Positions 1-9,687 are shown, counted from the first letter of the stretch. The stretch: 62,724 nt of DNA from JBCCQH01 sp039024435 (GCA_039024435.1 JBCCQH010000032.1:1-62724); one strand, 5' to 3'. The notes: generated by a model not told the origin, from the sequence alone. Made by a program: numbers and translations.

Positions 1-473
1 ATGCCCCCCAGGGCAGTAACATCTACGTACAATTTGATATTGATCCCAGTATTGGGTTGGAGTCCAATTTCCGGGTGTATTCACCCACCCGGTACTTTAA
101 ATTCTCACGGTCAGAGGCGTTTTTTGCTGAGAAGACTTTATTCTTTGACGGCTTGGTTGAAACAACTTGGGGTCTACTTTGCCTGCTCCCCAAGACCAGC
201 TACATCCCAATCCTTAAAATGGACCGGGGGCGCAACCTGCGCTTTTTCGAACGGCTGCATGAAGACTGGGAGCTTCTGTTGAATGAACGCCACCTCTTTG
301 AGCATATTTGGCAAGGCCGAAAAACTGGGACTTACTTTTGGCACAACACCTACACTCAGTTGTTTCCAGCGCTCTACAAGGCGGGTGTTCCTGGCGAGGC
401 AATAGACAATACCAATCTGCAAACCGCCGACGACTACCTGGTCCCTCGCTGGATTGAGGAGTACATCCTGTGA
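1..473 (+). CDS. C-terminal part of an unknown protein (5' end outside window)
   Basis: The frame that starts at base 3 is open from the window edge to a TGA at 471-473, giving about 156 residues. It reads like real protein: rich in aromatic residues, with NTYTQLFPALYKAGVPGEAI near the end and the C-terminus PRWIEEYIL. No start codon can be assigned because the gene begins upstream; a TTG at 57 is in frame but the coding character continues before it. I do not recognise a family and see no signal peptide or membrane segment in the visible part. A competing frame with ATG at base 1 is less protein-like and is taken as a shadow. Confidence 0.55.
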   Translation, partial: APQGSNIYVQFDIDPSIGLESNFRVYSPTRYFKFSRSEAFFAEKTLFFDGLVETTWGLLCLLPKTSYIPILKMDRGRNLRFFERLHEDWELLLNERHLFEHIWQGRKTGTYFWHNTYTQLFPALYKAGVPGEAIDNTNLQTADDYLVPRWIEEYIL

Positions 474-570
474 TCCTTGTTTGGTCATCCCCGTCCGTGG
501 CCCGCAGCGCTCACCGAAGCACCATTGGCCCAAGGCAAAAGCCGCATTGCCTTCCATCAGAAATCGGAAA

Positions 571-1995
571 TCAATCATCAGAAATCAACCCGTCAATCTC
601 CCGCAACAGCCAGTTGGTGGCGGAGATGCGGCGGCCACTGGCGATGTCGTGGCGGAGCTTGCGCAGGCGGTCGCCCTCGAAACGCGGGATGCGGGACAGG
701 CGGCGCAGGTAATTGACGAAGTGGTTGTAATTCGCTTTGCGGCTGCGGGGGAGTTGCTGGTTGCGCTTGAGAAACATCCGGAAACTGTCGCACAAGGCAT
801 CCAGGCCGGTCACGTCGCCGGTCTCGTAGTAGATCCGCAGCAGGTACACCCGCGCATCCAGGCCGAAAAAGAGGTCCTCGTAGTGGTCCAAAACCCGGTG
901 AAAATGGCGGATCGCCGCCTGGGGCCGGGCGCGGTAAAATTCCAGAATCCCCCGGCCAAAGTTGATCGCGTTGTCGACCGCGGCGTCCGGATGGGTGGTT
1001 TCGTATTGGCGGAGCACCGATTCGGCCCAGGCAAATTCGCCGAGCCGTGCGGCGATGGTGAGCATATTTTTGAAGTGGGCCCGGGGGATCCCACCGTCTT
1101 GGTCGAGGGTATGGTTGAGCTGCATTTCCACGTAGACGGTCCACATCTCCCGGAGATATTCGACCTGGCCGCGGTTGATCTGCTGGGTGCAGTAATTGAG
1201 GACGCCGGCGTAGATGTCCTCCGCGTCGTCCGGAAACAGCTTGTCCGCCTGGTGGGTGAGCAGGGCGCGCAGGGTACGGTAGGCCTCGGTTTCGGCGGGA
1301 TTGCGGGTGCAGATGAACAGGTGGAAATAGAGGATCGCTTCCAGCGGCAGCGCCCCGATCTGGGGGGCGAGGCGGGAGAGAAAATCGCCGGGGTTGGGTT
1401 CGGTGCCCTCGCCGGTGATCCGAAAATGGTTGAGCTGCATGTAGAGCAGTTTCATCTTGCGGATCGCGTAGCTCTGCTCTAAGCGGTCGAGGAGCTGGGC
1501 GGGCTGGGTCTCGGGGCGGCGTCCGGCTTGCCGGGCTTCGAATTTGTAGACCTCCAGGCCGATGGCGATCACCATGTCATTGGTTTCGGGGGCGGGCCAC
1601 TCGGCGCGGGTGAGGGCGGCGCTGGTTTGGCTGATCTGTTTGGGAACGAGGTCGGTTTGGTCGGTGGCGACGAACCGGCGCAGGAGGTAGAACTCACCGG
1701 TGGCCGGCTGGGCGCGGAATTCCTGGTGGCGAAGGAAATCGTGGAAGCAGTGGAGCAGGGCGGTGGCGAGCTTGCGATAGCGGTTTTGGTCGAAGGGCTG
1801 GCCGGGGAAAAGTGCGGCGGCGGCCTCGGTTTCCGGGAGGTGGCGGGGAGGCTCGGCATAGAGGTGGGGGGCAAGGAGCTCGAAGAGTTCCGCGAGCTTG
1901 GGATTGCGGTTGTGGTAAGGGGAGCGGAGGAAGCGGCGAAAGGCCTTGTGCTCGGATCGTAGCAGGACTCGGAGGTGGCGGTGGAGTTTTGGCAT
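571..1995 (-). CDS. Uncharacterised helical protein, 474 aa
   Basis: The protein starts MPKLHRHLRVLLRSEHKAF and continues FRRFLRSPYHNRNPKLAELF, an N-terminal signature I associate with uncharacterised Bacteroidota proteins of about 450-550 residues (the FLxSPxxNRNxKLxxLF pattern). The remainder is predominantly helical, rich in Leu, Arg, Tyr and Phe, with helix-turn-helix spacing that suggests an alpha-solenoid or TPR-like fold. The ATG at 1995 is chosen because it gives the conserved-looking N-terminus; an upstream in-frame start at 2025 adds ten residues without similarity. There is no signal peptide, so a cytoplasmic location is likely. The last codons (ending in DGLISDD) lie inside an AGAAATC-type intergenic repeat at 550-590. 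Function unknown. Confidence 0.8.
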   Translation of the reverse strand: MPKLHRHLRVLLRSEHKAFRRFLRSPYHNRNPKLAELFELLAPHLYAEPPRHLPETEAAAALFPGQPFDQNRYRKLATALLHCFHDFLRHQEFRAQPATGEFYLLRRFVATDQTDLVPKQISQTSAALTRAEWPAPETNDMVIAIGLEVYKFEARQAGRRPETQPAQLLDRLEQSYAIRKMKLLYMQLNHFRITGEGTEPNPGDFLSRLAPQIGALPLEAILYFHLFICTRNPAETEAYRTLRALLTHQADKLFPDDAEDIYAGVLNYCTQQINRGQVEYLREMWTVYVEMQLNHTLDQDGGIPRAHFKNMLTIAARLGEFAWAESVLRQYETTHPDAAVDNAINFGRGILEFYRARPQAAIRHFHRVLDHYEDLFFGLDARVYLLRIYYETGDVTGLDALCDSFRMFLKRNQQLPRSRKANYNHFVNYLRRLSRIPRFEGDRLRKLRHDIASGRRISATNWLLREIDGLISDD

Positions 1996-2158
1996 GGGGT
2001 TTCGGGGAATTAATCGGCAAAACAATTTACCAAATCAAGGCACGCGCATCCATTTTTGCGAAAGTTGGGAACGCAAATTGGGAATTCACAGGATAAGATG
2101 TTCATCGGGTGCCCGGATTATTTTGTATCATTCAAATAAACAAAATAATCTAGTGCTT

Positions 2159-3313
2159 ATGGATGAAGAGCTGAAAGAAGTATTGGAGGATTTATTTGAG
2201 GGGGCTTCGGATTGGGAAATTGCTGGCCACCTCCGGTTTGAATTGCGGCAGCGGCAGTACGTCGGAATTTTTGATGATTGGATTAAGGACAAGAACAACA
2301 GCATAGCCGATTACCCGGAACTCAATCCTGGACTGCGCGAGATTTCCAATTCGCGTTTGGCCGTCTTTGCTGAGGATGTCATCTACGACGGATTAGATTG
2401 GCATGAAGCGAGTGAAATTTCGCAGTCGACCTCGCAGCGGGCAACGAACCGGGACAGTACGGGAGTCATCGTCTACGACTTCCATCGGTGGGAAAAGCGA
2501 GGAGAGTACTTTGTTCGGAAGGCCGATGGCATTCTCCGCGATAAACGCGTGTCCGCAATTATCAAGGGTAGTGCAGATAGAAATTGTGCCGACGAACCAA
2601 CTTTTTCCCTTGACCTTTCTCACGAACGGTGGGATAGGTTCCGGGAACAGCCGTATCTGCGCGGGACTTGTTCGGCGTTTGTGGTCAAGCAAAATTACAT
2701 CCTAACCGCCGGACACTGCTATTACAAAAGTTGCATCTGTGGTTCTCACACGCCCCGCTCATTGGAAAATGCGGTTGTGATGTTTGGTTATAACAAGGTC
2801 CACGACGTGGTGCGGAATGCTCAAGGGGAGGTTGAAATCTGGATCCACGAGGACCGAATCAAAAGAATAACCCAAATGGCTCAGGTACTGTGCAACCCCC
2901 GTCGTGACTGGGCGATCTTTGAAATTGAAGACCACGATCAAGCACCGCTCGAACTGGGGGACCCAGATTCGCTGCAGGAATGCAAAAAATTGTACCAGAT
3001 GGGACACCCCCTGGGGCTTCCTTTCAAATTGAACACCGGCGGTGAATACCGATCAACAAATCGTCAAATGCTGATTACCACCTTGGATTCTTTTACCGGA
3101 AATTCGGGCTCTCCCGTTTGTATCCAGGAGGGGAAAAACCAGGATCAAGTTGTCGGCCTCATGGTGAAGGGGGACTGTGACTTTATCGCCACTGGCCCGC
3201 AGACTGCGGTGCCCCTGACTTGTCGCCAGGACTACGGCGACTGCAATGGGGAAAGGGTGCAATCCATTGGCCCCATTAAGCCCATTATCGATAGTTTACC
3301 CGATCTACATTAG
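2159..3313 (+). CDS. Cytoplasmic trypsin-like serine protease with N-terminal accessory region
   Basis: The 384-residue protein carries a chymotrypsin-fold catalytic triad: TAGHC (His186), RRDWAIFEIED (Asp250) and GNSGSPV (Ser316), with a cysteine-rich stretch just after the His. No signal peptide precedes it. The N-terminal 160 residues start MDEELKEVLEDLFEGASDWE and include a short helical acidic segment, reminiscent in size and placement of the small adaptor domains found in front of trypsin-like effectors of bacterial conflict systems; that comparison is inference. The ATG at 2159 is chosen because the sequence upstream in the same frame (from 1946) is low-quality, arginine-rich and overlaps the divergent gene. 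The next gene begins 5 bases after the stop, which suggests an operon. It may act on an intracellular target in a regulated way. Confidence 0.85.
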   Translation: MDEELKEVLEDLFEGASDWEIAGHLRFELRQRQYVGIFDDWIKDKNNSIADYPELNPGLREISNSRLAVFAEDVIYDGLDWHEASEISQSTSQRATNRDSTGVIVYDFHRWEKRGEYFVRKADGILRDKRVSAIIKGSADRNCADEPTFSLDLSHERWDRFREQPYLRGTCSAFVVKQNYILTAGHCYYKSCICGSHTPRSLENAVVMFGYNKVHDVVRNAQGEVEIWIHEDRIKRITQMAQVLCNPRRDWAIFEIEDHDQAPLELGDPDSLQECKKLYQMGHPLGLPFKLNTGGEYRSTNRQMLITTLDSFTGNSGSPVCIQEGKNQDQVVGLMVKGDCDFIATGPQTAVPLTCRQDYGDCNGERVQSIGPIKPIIDSLPDLH

Positions 3314-3318
3314 CTTCT

Positions 3319-4050
3319 ATGAATATCTTGGACTTTGTACCTTTTGTTTACTCGGCAGCGGCAAACGATACCGAGACGACCTTTTCGATTGCCGTATCTC
3401 TTCCCGGTGGCTGGAAAGCGGTCCGCGAGGATGGCTCCGATTACCCTAAAAATTCCCCGCCGGACGTGATCTATGATCCAGTCTTGAAGGACTGGAAGGT
3501 CAACCTGTTTTTTCGGGAGGCCGATGCTGCGGCAGGCGGCATATGCGTCTTTCGATTTGATCTGCCGATTGAGCCCAATGCCTGTCTCTATATAGTCTGT
3601 GCAAAATACATGGGCCACCGGATGTACGAGCGGACCGGAAGGATGAGCGTTGATCGGGAATACCGAGACACGACGTTTCAAAGCAATGCTCCCAATCCGC
3701 ACATTTTTGCTTGGAAAGAGACCGTCGACTCGCAGGTGCGCTACTCTTACCAGGTGATTTTCCCGGAACGTCTGGTGAGGCAAGTGCTTGACATTCGTCA
3801 GGAGCAGTGGAATCCGAGCCCCGATGCCAATCCCAAATACATGGTGGTAGATTTGCGTTTGCGGGCGGGACAAGCGGGGGAAGACCCCCCGCAATGGCAA
3901 GGGTTTTCGCCGCGGATTGTACACCAGCCGGTCAATCCGGATGATGAGCTGATCGTAACAATCGAACAGTTGGACAACCAAAATTTGCGGCAATTTTCCG
4001 CGCGCGGAAGAATCAGATACGGAGATGCACAGGAAAAACCGAATTTCTAA
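3319..4050 (+). CDS. Unknown protein, 243 aa, paired with the trypsin-like protease
   Basis: It begins MNILDFVPFVYSAAANDTET five bases after the protease stop and its 3' end overlaps the histidine kinase start by 26 bases, so the three genes are probably co-transcribed and translationally coupled. The sequence has alternating hydrophobic beta-strand patterns (for example TFSIAVSLPGGWKAV and YMVVDLRLRAGQ) with many Trp, Tyr and Pro residues and no membrane segment or signal peptide. I do not recognise a family. The tight spacing suggests it is a partner, substrate or regulator of the protease, but nothing in the sequence proves this. Confidence 0.75.
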   Translation: MNILDFVPFVYSAAANDTETTFSIAVSLPGGWKAVREDGSDYPKNSPPDVIYDPVLKDWKVNLFFREADAAAGGICVFRFDLPIEPNACLYIVCAKYMGHRMYERTGRMSVDREYRDTTFQSNAPNPHIFAWKETVDSQVRYSYQVIFPERLVRQVLDIRQEQWNPSPDANPKYMVVDLRLRAGQAGEDPPQWQGFSPRIVHQPVNPDDELIVTIEQLDNQNLRQFSARGRIRYGDAQEKPNF

Positions 4051-6043
4051 GATTTTGTGGTTCCGTGGGATCAGCGTTCTGCTCTTTGCCGGTGCGGTCA
4101 CCCTCGTGTTTGCTGCGCGTCCCACTGTGGATACGAGCTACGTCCGGCAATTGAATGAAATCTCCTGGCAGCTCCACGATTCGGCCCCTGATTCGGCCCT
4201 CGCCCTCGCTAAGGAGGCCCTGCGCTTGTCTCGGGAATGGCAGTTTCCGGGGGGGATCGAGGAAGCACAAAGCCGGATGGGATCGGTGTACCTCAATGGG
4301 GGCAATTATCAAAAGGCAATGGATTGTTTTGTGAGGGCCGTGCAGATCCGCTCTCAGGGCGAGGATTTGTGCTATCTCGCGCAGGGCTTGCAGAACATTG
4401 CGGCTTGTTACCGGGGCATGGGGCAATTGGAGGACGCCCTGGAGTCGTACCTGAAAATTCTGGCCATTCGGAAAAGGAACTGCGCCCCCAGAACGGTCGC
4501 GCGTTCCCTGATCAGCATCGGGAATTTCTACGCGGAAAGCGAGGATTATGTCCGGGCGCTGGTCTACCACAAACAATCCTACCGGATGTTGCAGCAAGCC
4601 GGAGCGCCCAAACGCCTGCCCAACGTTTTGAGAAACATCGCCAATGACTACCAGATGCTCGACCTGCTGGATTCGGCGGCCAGTGTGTATGCCCAAGCCA
4701 TCGCGCAAGCCGAGCACTTTGCCCAGCCGGGCGTCGCGGCCGACTGCTACTTGAACGTCGGGGTAATGCGCCTGGATGCAGAAGAATTTCACTTGGCGGA
4801 GCGCTACTTTTCGCGGGCATTGCGTATGTATCGGGAGCTGGGGTGGACCGGCGGTGAGGCCGATATCTACCTCAATCTGGGGATCCTCCATCGCCGGCAA
4901 AAGCGGTGGGAGCGGGCGGCGAGCAGCTATCGCCGAGCGATCAAATTGTACCGCCAGAACAAGATGAAGGAAGCGGAATTGGAGGCGCTGAATGAAATTG
5001 CGGGGTTGGAACAGGCCAGCGGACGCAGTTACCACCAGGCGGGCGACTTTTTGCGGGCCATCTCCCTCTCGGATTCGCTACACAGTCAGACCAAGGCCAA
5101 AAGGCTCGCGACCCTGCAGGCACAATTCCAGGACCAGGAGAAAACCGATTCATTGAAAATGGTTCGCCAGGAAAAAGAACTGGAACAAGCCAAAGCCGCC
5201 ACCTTCGCCGCCGAAAACCAATCCCTCAGCCGCCAGCGCACCATTTTTTTCCTCGCCGCCCTCGGCCTGCTGGCGGTGGCCTTCCTGATCTGGCTTTTGC
5301 TGCGCACCCGCCTCCAAACCACCCGCGCCCGCGCCGCCCAGCGCGAATCCGAAACCCGCGAACGCATCGCCCACCTCATCCGCGAAGGCGAGGCCCGGGT
5401 GTTCCACGCCCTGTTTGAGGGCAAGGAACAAGAGCGCCGCCGCATCGCCACCGACCTCCACGACAACCTGGGCAGCATGCTGTCCACGGTCAAGCTCTAC
5501 TTCAGCGCCCTCGAAGGGCGCCTCGCCGACCTGCCCGCGGACCGCCGCGACCACCTTTCCACCGCCACCCGCCTCATGGACGACGCGGTGGGCGAAGTGC
5601 GCCGCATCGCCCACGACCTCGTCAACGGCACCTTGGTCAAGGTCGGACTGGTGGCCGCCCTCGAAGAAATGGCCGCCACCATCGCCCAAACGGGCCAAAC
5701 CGACGTCGAAGTGCTGTCCCACGGCCTCCACGCGCGATTGGAAAGCGAAACCGAAATCGCGCTTTTCCGCATTGTCCAGGAATTGCTGAACAATACCCTC
5801 CGCCACGCGGATGCCCAGCAGGTCACCATCCAACTCAACCGCCTCAACGGCATCCTGAGCCTCATGGTCGAGGACGATGGCCGCGGATTCAACCCCGAAA
5901 AGGTGCCCAAAGAAGGCGGCATGGGCCTCAACAGCATCCGCGAACGGGTCGCGGGCCTGGGGGGGAAAGTCACCTTCGACAGCCAGCCCCGTTGCGGTAC
6001 CACCGTCGTCGTGGAAATTCCCCTGGCTGGTCGCGCGGCGTAA
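4025..6043 (+). CDS. TPR-containing sensor histidine kinase (HisKA_3 type)
   Basis: The 672-residue protein has an N-terminal hydrophobic segment (about residues 11-30) that anchors or exports it, followed by about 350 residues of tetratricopeptide repeats (for example NGGNYQKAMDCFVRAVQIRS), a coiled stretch, a second membrane helix near residues 405-425 (FFLAALGLLAVAFLIWLLL) and a cytoplasmic kinase. The phospho-acceptor lies in ERRRIATDLHDNLGSML with His479, and the HATPase domain shows the N box (ELLNNTLRHADA), DDGRGF and GMGLNSIRERV. This is the usual architecture of Bacteroidota two-component kinases that pair with NarL/FixJ regulators, and such a regulator follows 46 bases downstream. 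The start overlaps the preceding unknown gene by 26 bases. The signal sensed is unknown. Confidence 0.93.
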   Translation: MHRKNRISKILWFRGISVLLFAGAVTLVFAARPTVDTSYVRQLNEISWQLHDSAPDSALALAKEALRLSREWQFPGGIEEAQSRMGSVYLNGGNYQKAMDCFVRAVQIRSQGEDLCYLAQGLQNIAACYRGMGQLEDALESYLKILAIRKRNCAPRTVARSLISIGNFYAESEDYVRALVYHKQSYRMLQQAGAPKRLPNVLRNIANDYQMLDLLDSAASVYAQAIAQAEHFAQPGVAADCYLNVGVMRLDAEEFHLAERYFSRALRMYRELGWTGGEADIYLNLGILHRRQKRWERAASSYRRAIKLYRQNKMKEAELEALNEIAGLEQASGRSYHQAGDFLRAISLSDSLHSQTKAKRLATLQAQFQDQEKTDSLKMVRQEKELEQAKAATFAAENQSLSRQRTIFFLAALGLLAVAFLIWLLLRTRLQTTRARAAQRESETRERIAHLIREGEARVFHALFEGKEQERRRIATDLHDNLGSMLSTVKLYFSALEGRLADLPADRRDHLSTATRLMDDAVGEVRRIAHDLVNGTLVKVGLVAALEEMAATIAQTGQTDVEVLSHGLHARLESETEIALFRIVQELLNNTLRHADAQQVTIQLNRLNGILSLMVEDDGRGFNPEKVPKEGGMGLNSIRERVAGLGGKVTFDSQPRCGTTVVVEIPLAGRAA

Positions 6044-6089
6044 TTGACGATTGCGGAAGCATTCGTAGATTTAAGTAAAGAATCCCCTC

Positions 6090-6749
6090 ATGAACACGCC
6101 GACCCCCATCCACGTCGTCATCGCCGACGACCACCGCATGTTTGCCCAAGGGCTGCAGGCCATCTTGGAAGACATCCCCGCGTTCAAAATCGGCGCTTGC
6201 CTCCCCAATGGCAAAGCCCTGCTGGCCCATCTGGAAAGCCTGGATCCGCCCGCGGACATGGTCCTCATGGACATCTCCATGCCCGAAATGGACGGCCTGG
6301 AAGCCACCGCCCGCCTCAAAGGAAAATGGCCCCAGACCAGCGTGATCGTCCTGACCATGCACAAAGAACCCGGATTGGTGCGCAAGATCCTGGAAGCGGG
6401 CGCCGATGGATTTGTCTTGAAAAATACGGGCAAAGCGGAACTGGAAACCGCCATCCGCACCGTCGCCCGCGGGGACACCTATTACAGCAAGGAAGTGATC
6501 GACACGATGATGCATTCCTTTCGCTTCCCCAACGAAACCCAAGGCCCCAACAAGGTCAAAATCACGCGGCGCGAACGCGAAGTCCTCCAACTGATCGTCC
6601 AGGAAAAGACCGCCCAGGAAATCGCCGACGCGTTGTGCATCAGCCAGCACACCGTGGACAGCCACCGGAAAAATCTGCTTTCCAAGCTCGGCGTACGCAA
6701 CACCGCCGGATTGGTGAAATATGCCCTGCGGCACGGCCTGGCCGAGTAG
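6090..6749 (+). CDS. NarL/FixJ-family response regulator
   Basis: The 219-residue protein has a receiver domain with acidic pocket Asp13-Asp14, phospho-acceptor Asp61 in VLMDISMPEMDG, Thr89 and Lys111 (FVLKN), followed by a LuxR-type helix-turn-helix (ITRREREVLQLIVQEKTAQE and ISQHTVDSHRKNLLSKLGV). It is the evident partner of the upstream histidine kinase and a DNA-binding transcription factor when phosphorylated. Its targets cannot be read from the window; the protease and its companion upstream are candidates by proximity only. The gene ends 30 bases before the convergent AsmA-like gene, with no clear terminator between them. Confidence 0.94.
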   Translation: MNTPTPIHVVIADDHRMFAQGLQAILEDIPAFKIGACLPNGKALLAHLESLDPPADMVLMDISMPEMDGLEATARLKGKWPQTSVIVLTMHKEPGLVRKILEAGADGFVLKNTGKAELETAIRTVARGDTYYSKEVIDTMMHSFRFPNETQGPNKVKITRREREVLQLIVQEKTAQEIADALCISQHTVDSHRKNLLSKLGVRNTAGLVKYALRHGLAE

Positions 6750-6779
6750 CCATCACTCACCTCGTCCTGTTTCCCGGGT

Positions 6780-9407
6780 TCATCGTTCGCCTTTCTTCCC
6801 GATTTTCGGCAGGCGCAATTTCTTCAAAGGATTCTTCAGCTTCAAGCCCGGGATCAGCGGTTTTTTCGCCGTATCCGCTTTGTCTTCCGCCACCACGATG
6901 AGGTCGTCCACCTGGGTATTGTCCTGCTTGCCAAACATGTCCTCCATCTCCGTCTCCCAGCCCACCTTGATGTCTTCGCCCTGCTTTTTGACCGCGGTTT
7001 TGACATTGTTGGCGAGGTACTGCCCTTCCAACTTGTACTTGGGATGGTCCACCGTGCCCGTGATGCGCACCGGAATGACCACTTTGATCGGGTCGCCGGC
7101 GTCGGTTTCGATGTACTCCAATACTTCCACATTGCGGGTGCGGCGCGCTTCCTTGCGGGGCAATTCCACGTAGACCTTGTAGTCGAGGCGGTTGTCAAAT
7201 CCGTGACGGCCCACCATTTCCAGCTTGTAGCGGTTGGCCTGGACCTTCAGTTTGGGCACGTAGAAATATTCTTCTTCGATGCGGAAACCGGTGCGGACAT
7301 CGGAAAAACGCACATCGCGCAGTTCTTCCAATTTCACAAAGCCGGCCAGCCCTTCCAGTGGTTCGAAGTCTTTCAACTGCCCGTCGCGCAGTTCCACCGT
7401 GCCGTAGGAAACCAGCGTCGCCGGGTCCAGCCCCAGGTATTGGTCCAGTTCCCCGGAAAGGTGGACATCGCCCGAGAAGCGCCCGAACAGATTGTCCTCG
7501 ACCAGGGCAAACGCGGCCAATTGCCGGAAACTGCGGCAGGCCTGGTGGACATTGATGTCGTTGATCCGGGCGTCGAGGCGCACTGCGCAGCGGTCGCGGG
7601 TAAGGACCTTGAGGCTGCCGGCGACCTGCATGGCGCCTTCCAGGCAGTTGAAGGTCAGTTGGTGGAGTTTGAGTTGCTGGTCGTGGAGGTGGAGGTCGCC
7701 GGTGACCTGAGTGGCGTGGAAATCGGCGAGGTGAAATTCGCCTACGTTTGCGCGGATGGCGAGGTCCATGCCCCGGGGCAGCCGGAAGGCAAAGCGGTTT
7801 TTTGGGGCCGTTTCGGTTGCGGTCACCGGGGGATCGGCCCGCAACCATTCGTCCACCAGCAAGCGGTCCGAGAGCAACTCCACCCGGCCCCGCACCCGGG
7901 CTTCGTCGCCAAAAAGGCGGGGCAGATAATCGGTTACTGTCCCCTGGATGCGGAAATCGGACTGGCCGACCTTGCCCGCGAGGAAGCGGACCTGCACGTG
8001 GCGGTTGTCGAGCTGGATGTCACCGTTGAGTTGTTCGATGGGGTAGGCCAGATTGGCGTCCTCAAGGCGCAGATTGGTGAAGCGGGCATTGCCGATGGCC
8101 TTGATCTGCGGGTAGCGCTTCGCTTTGAAATCGGCGATGCGTCCTTCGATTTGCAGGTCCAGGCTGACCTCACCCTGCATCTGGCTTTGTTCGGCGAAGC
8201 GCGGATAAAAGTCGCGCACGTCGTCCAGCCCGATGTCGCCCTTGAGGGCCATTTGCAGGCGGGGCCGGGCAAAGTCCTGGTAGGTGATTTGGCCGGTCAA
8301 TTGCTTCTCGCTCAGGCGGGCGCGGAAATCGTCCACCCGCAGGATGCAGGCTTCGGGGGCGTCAGCATCGTAGAGGAAATTGCCCTGCAGACCGACGTCA
8401 GAGAGCCGGGCGTCGAAACCGGTATACTGGAAGCTGCCGTTGGCGACGTGGTAGGTAAACCCGATGTCCGGGACCGCCTGGGGGCCAGCCAGGCCACGCA
8501 GCCAGCCGTCGACCCGGAAATCACCGCTGTAGTCGTATTCCCGCCCAGTGTCCAGCAGTCCACCGGGCAGCAGGGACATGAAGCTGGCAAATGAATTTTC
8601 GTTGGTGGCGTACGCTAAATCGAGGGCGTAATTGCGCCCCTCCCGCTGGACCTGGCCGCGGAGATCGAGCACCAAGGAGGCGATCCGGACCTCGCCGGTG
8701 CGGACTTTGTACGATTCACCCTCCCCGAAGACCGCATCCAATTTCAGGTCAGCGGCAAGGTGCTTGTTGCGGACCCAAGTCATACCGCCATTTTCCCAGC
8801 GGTCGATTCGCAGTCCAAAGTCGGTGTCCAGTTCCGACATCCCCGCGCTCAGATCGCCCCGGAGGTTGAGCTGAATGGAATCCAGGTCGATTTTGACCGC
8901 GTTGTGGAGGTCTTCGTAGATGAAGCGGCCGTCGTAGAGGTGGACCCGTTCCAGGGCAAAATGGACATCGGTGGAATCTGAGCGGGCACTGCGGTTGCGG
9001 GTGGGGCGGAACATGTCCGCGAGGTTGAGTTCCCCGTTTTCGTCGGCCAGGAGGATCATTTCCGGCTGTTCCAAGGAAACGCCACTCACGGCGTAGCGGT
9101 CGGTGAAGACCGACCAGAAGTCAATGCGAAAGTTGGCCGAAGCCACCGAAATGACGTCGTAGGGGTAGTCGCGGTCGACCGGATTGATGCGCAGTCCTTC
9201 GAGTTCGACGTTGACCGCGGGCCAATTTTTGAGGAAGGAAACGTGGGTATCGTCGACCTCAATGCGGGCATTGAGCGACTTGCCCAACTGGCGGATGGCG
9301 TACAAATGGATTTTGTCCTCGAACAGATATCCGAGGATGAGCAGGGCAATGATCAGTCCCAAAAGCGTCCCTGCGCTCCAAAATAAGACCTTACGTATTC
9401 GTTTCAT
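6780..9407 (-). CDS. AsmA-family (AsmA/TamB-like) envelope protein
   Basis: The 875-residue protein begins MKRIRKVLFWSAGTLLGLII, a positively charged start and a single N-terminal membrane helix, followed by the AsmA-type opening in which a short helix leads into long stretches of beta-strand repeats (YAVSGVSLEQPEMILLADEN, GELNLADMF). Such proteins span the periplasm as a beta-taco or bridge and take part in lipid transport or outer-membrane homeostasis. The C-terminal part has the AsmA_2-like pattern (LDYKVYVELPRKEA, VVIPVRITGTVDHPKYKL) and a basic tail. The ATG at 9407 is chosen because it directly precedes the basic/hydrophobic segment; an in-frame TTG 48 bases upstream adds an unlikely leader. 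Substrate unknown. Confidence 0.88.
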   Translation of the reverse strand: MKRIRKVLFWSAGTLLGLIIALLILGYLFEDKIHLYAIRQLGKSLNARIEVDDTHVSFLKNWPAVNVELEGLRINPVDRDYPYDVISVASANFRIDFWSVFTDRYAVSGVSLEQPEMILLADENGELNLADMFRPTRNRSARSDSTDVHFALERVHLYDGRFIYEDLHNAVKIDLDSIQLNLRGDLSAGMSELDTDFGLRIDRWENGGMTWVRNKHLAADLKLDAVFGEGESYKVRTGEVRIASLVLDLRGQVQREGRNYALDLAYATNENSFASFMSLLPGGLLDTGREYDYSGDFRVDGWLRGLAGPQAVPDIGFTYHVANGSFQYTGFDARLSDVGLQGNFLYDADAPEACILRVDDFRARLSEKQLTGQITYQDFARPRLQMALKGDIGLDDVRDFYPRFAEQSQMQGEVSLDLQIEGRIADFKAKRYPQIKAIGNARFTNLRLEDANLAYPIEQLNGDIQLDNRHVQVRFLAGKVGQSDFRIQGTVTDYLPRLFGDEARVRGRVELLSDRLLVDEWLRADPPVTATETAPKNRFAFRLPRGMDLAIRANVGEFHLADFHATQVTGDLHLHDQQLKLHQLTFNCLEGAMQVAGSLKVLTRDRCAVRLDARINDINVHQACRSFRQLAAFALVEDNLFGRFSGDVHLSGELDQYLGLDPATLVSYGTVELRDGQLKDFEPLEGLAGFVKLEELRDVRFSDVRTGFRIEEEYFYVPKLKVQANRYKLEMVGRHGFDNRLDYKVYVELPRKEARRTRNVEVLEYIETDAGDPIKVVIPVRITGTVDHPKYKLEGQYLANNVKTAVKKQGEDIKVGWETEMEDMFGKQDNTQVDDLIVVAEDKADTAKKPLIPGLKLKNPLKKLRLPKIGKKGER

Positions 9408-9687
9408 TAGACTCAGCCGGCCAAGCGTGTGCGTTTGTGTAGGGTATACGGCCAATTTCTAAAATAGGTATCACTTTTTGCAAGCTGCAATGGATATGCA
9501 CATGTGGTGTTGCGTAATGTGGACGGCAAATTTGTCAGATATTCTCTGGTTGGGGTCAGCGGGGGTAAGTCATGGGTTTGCTCAGAAAAAATAGGCACCT
9601 TAGCGCATTGATTTTCTGCTCATTTCGCCGTTATTTCGCAGGAATTGCACGTCATTTATTGTCCTTCAGAACACAATCCAATTCATT

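Noticed and set aside
454..1482. A 342-codon plus-strand frame opposite the 474-residue protein
   Set aside because: Val/Gly-rich antisense shadow; the minus strand has the conserved N-terminal pattern of a known Bacteroidota family.
7044..8594. A 516-codon plus-strand frame opposite the AsmA-like gene
   Set aside because: Composition is typical of a codon-bias shadow, and the minus strand carries the recognisable AsmA pattern.
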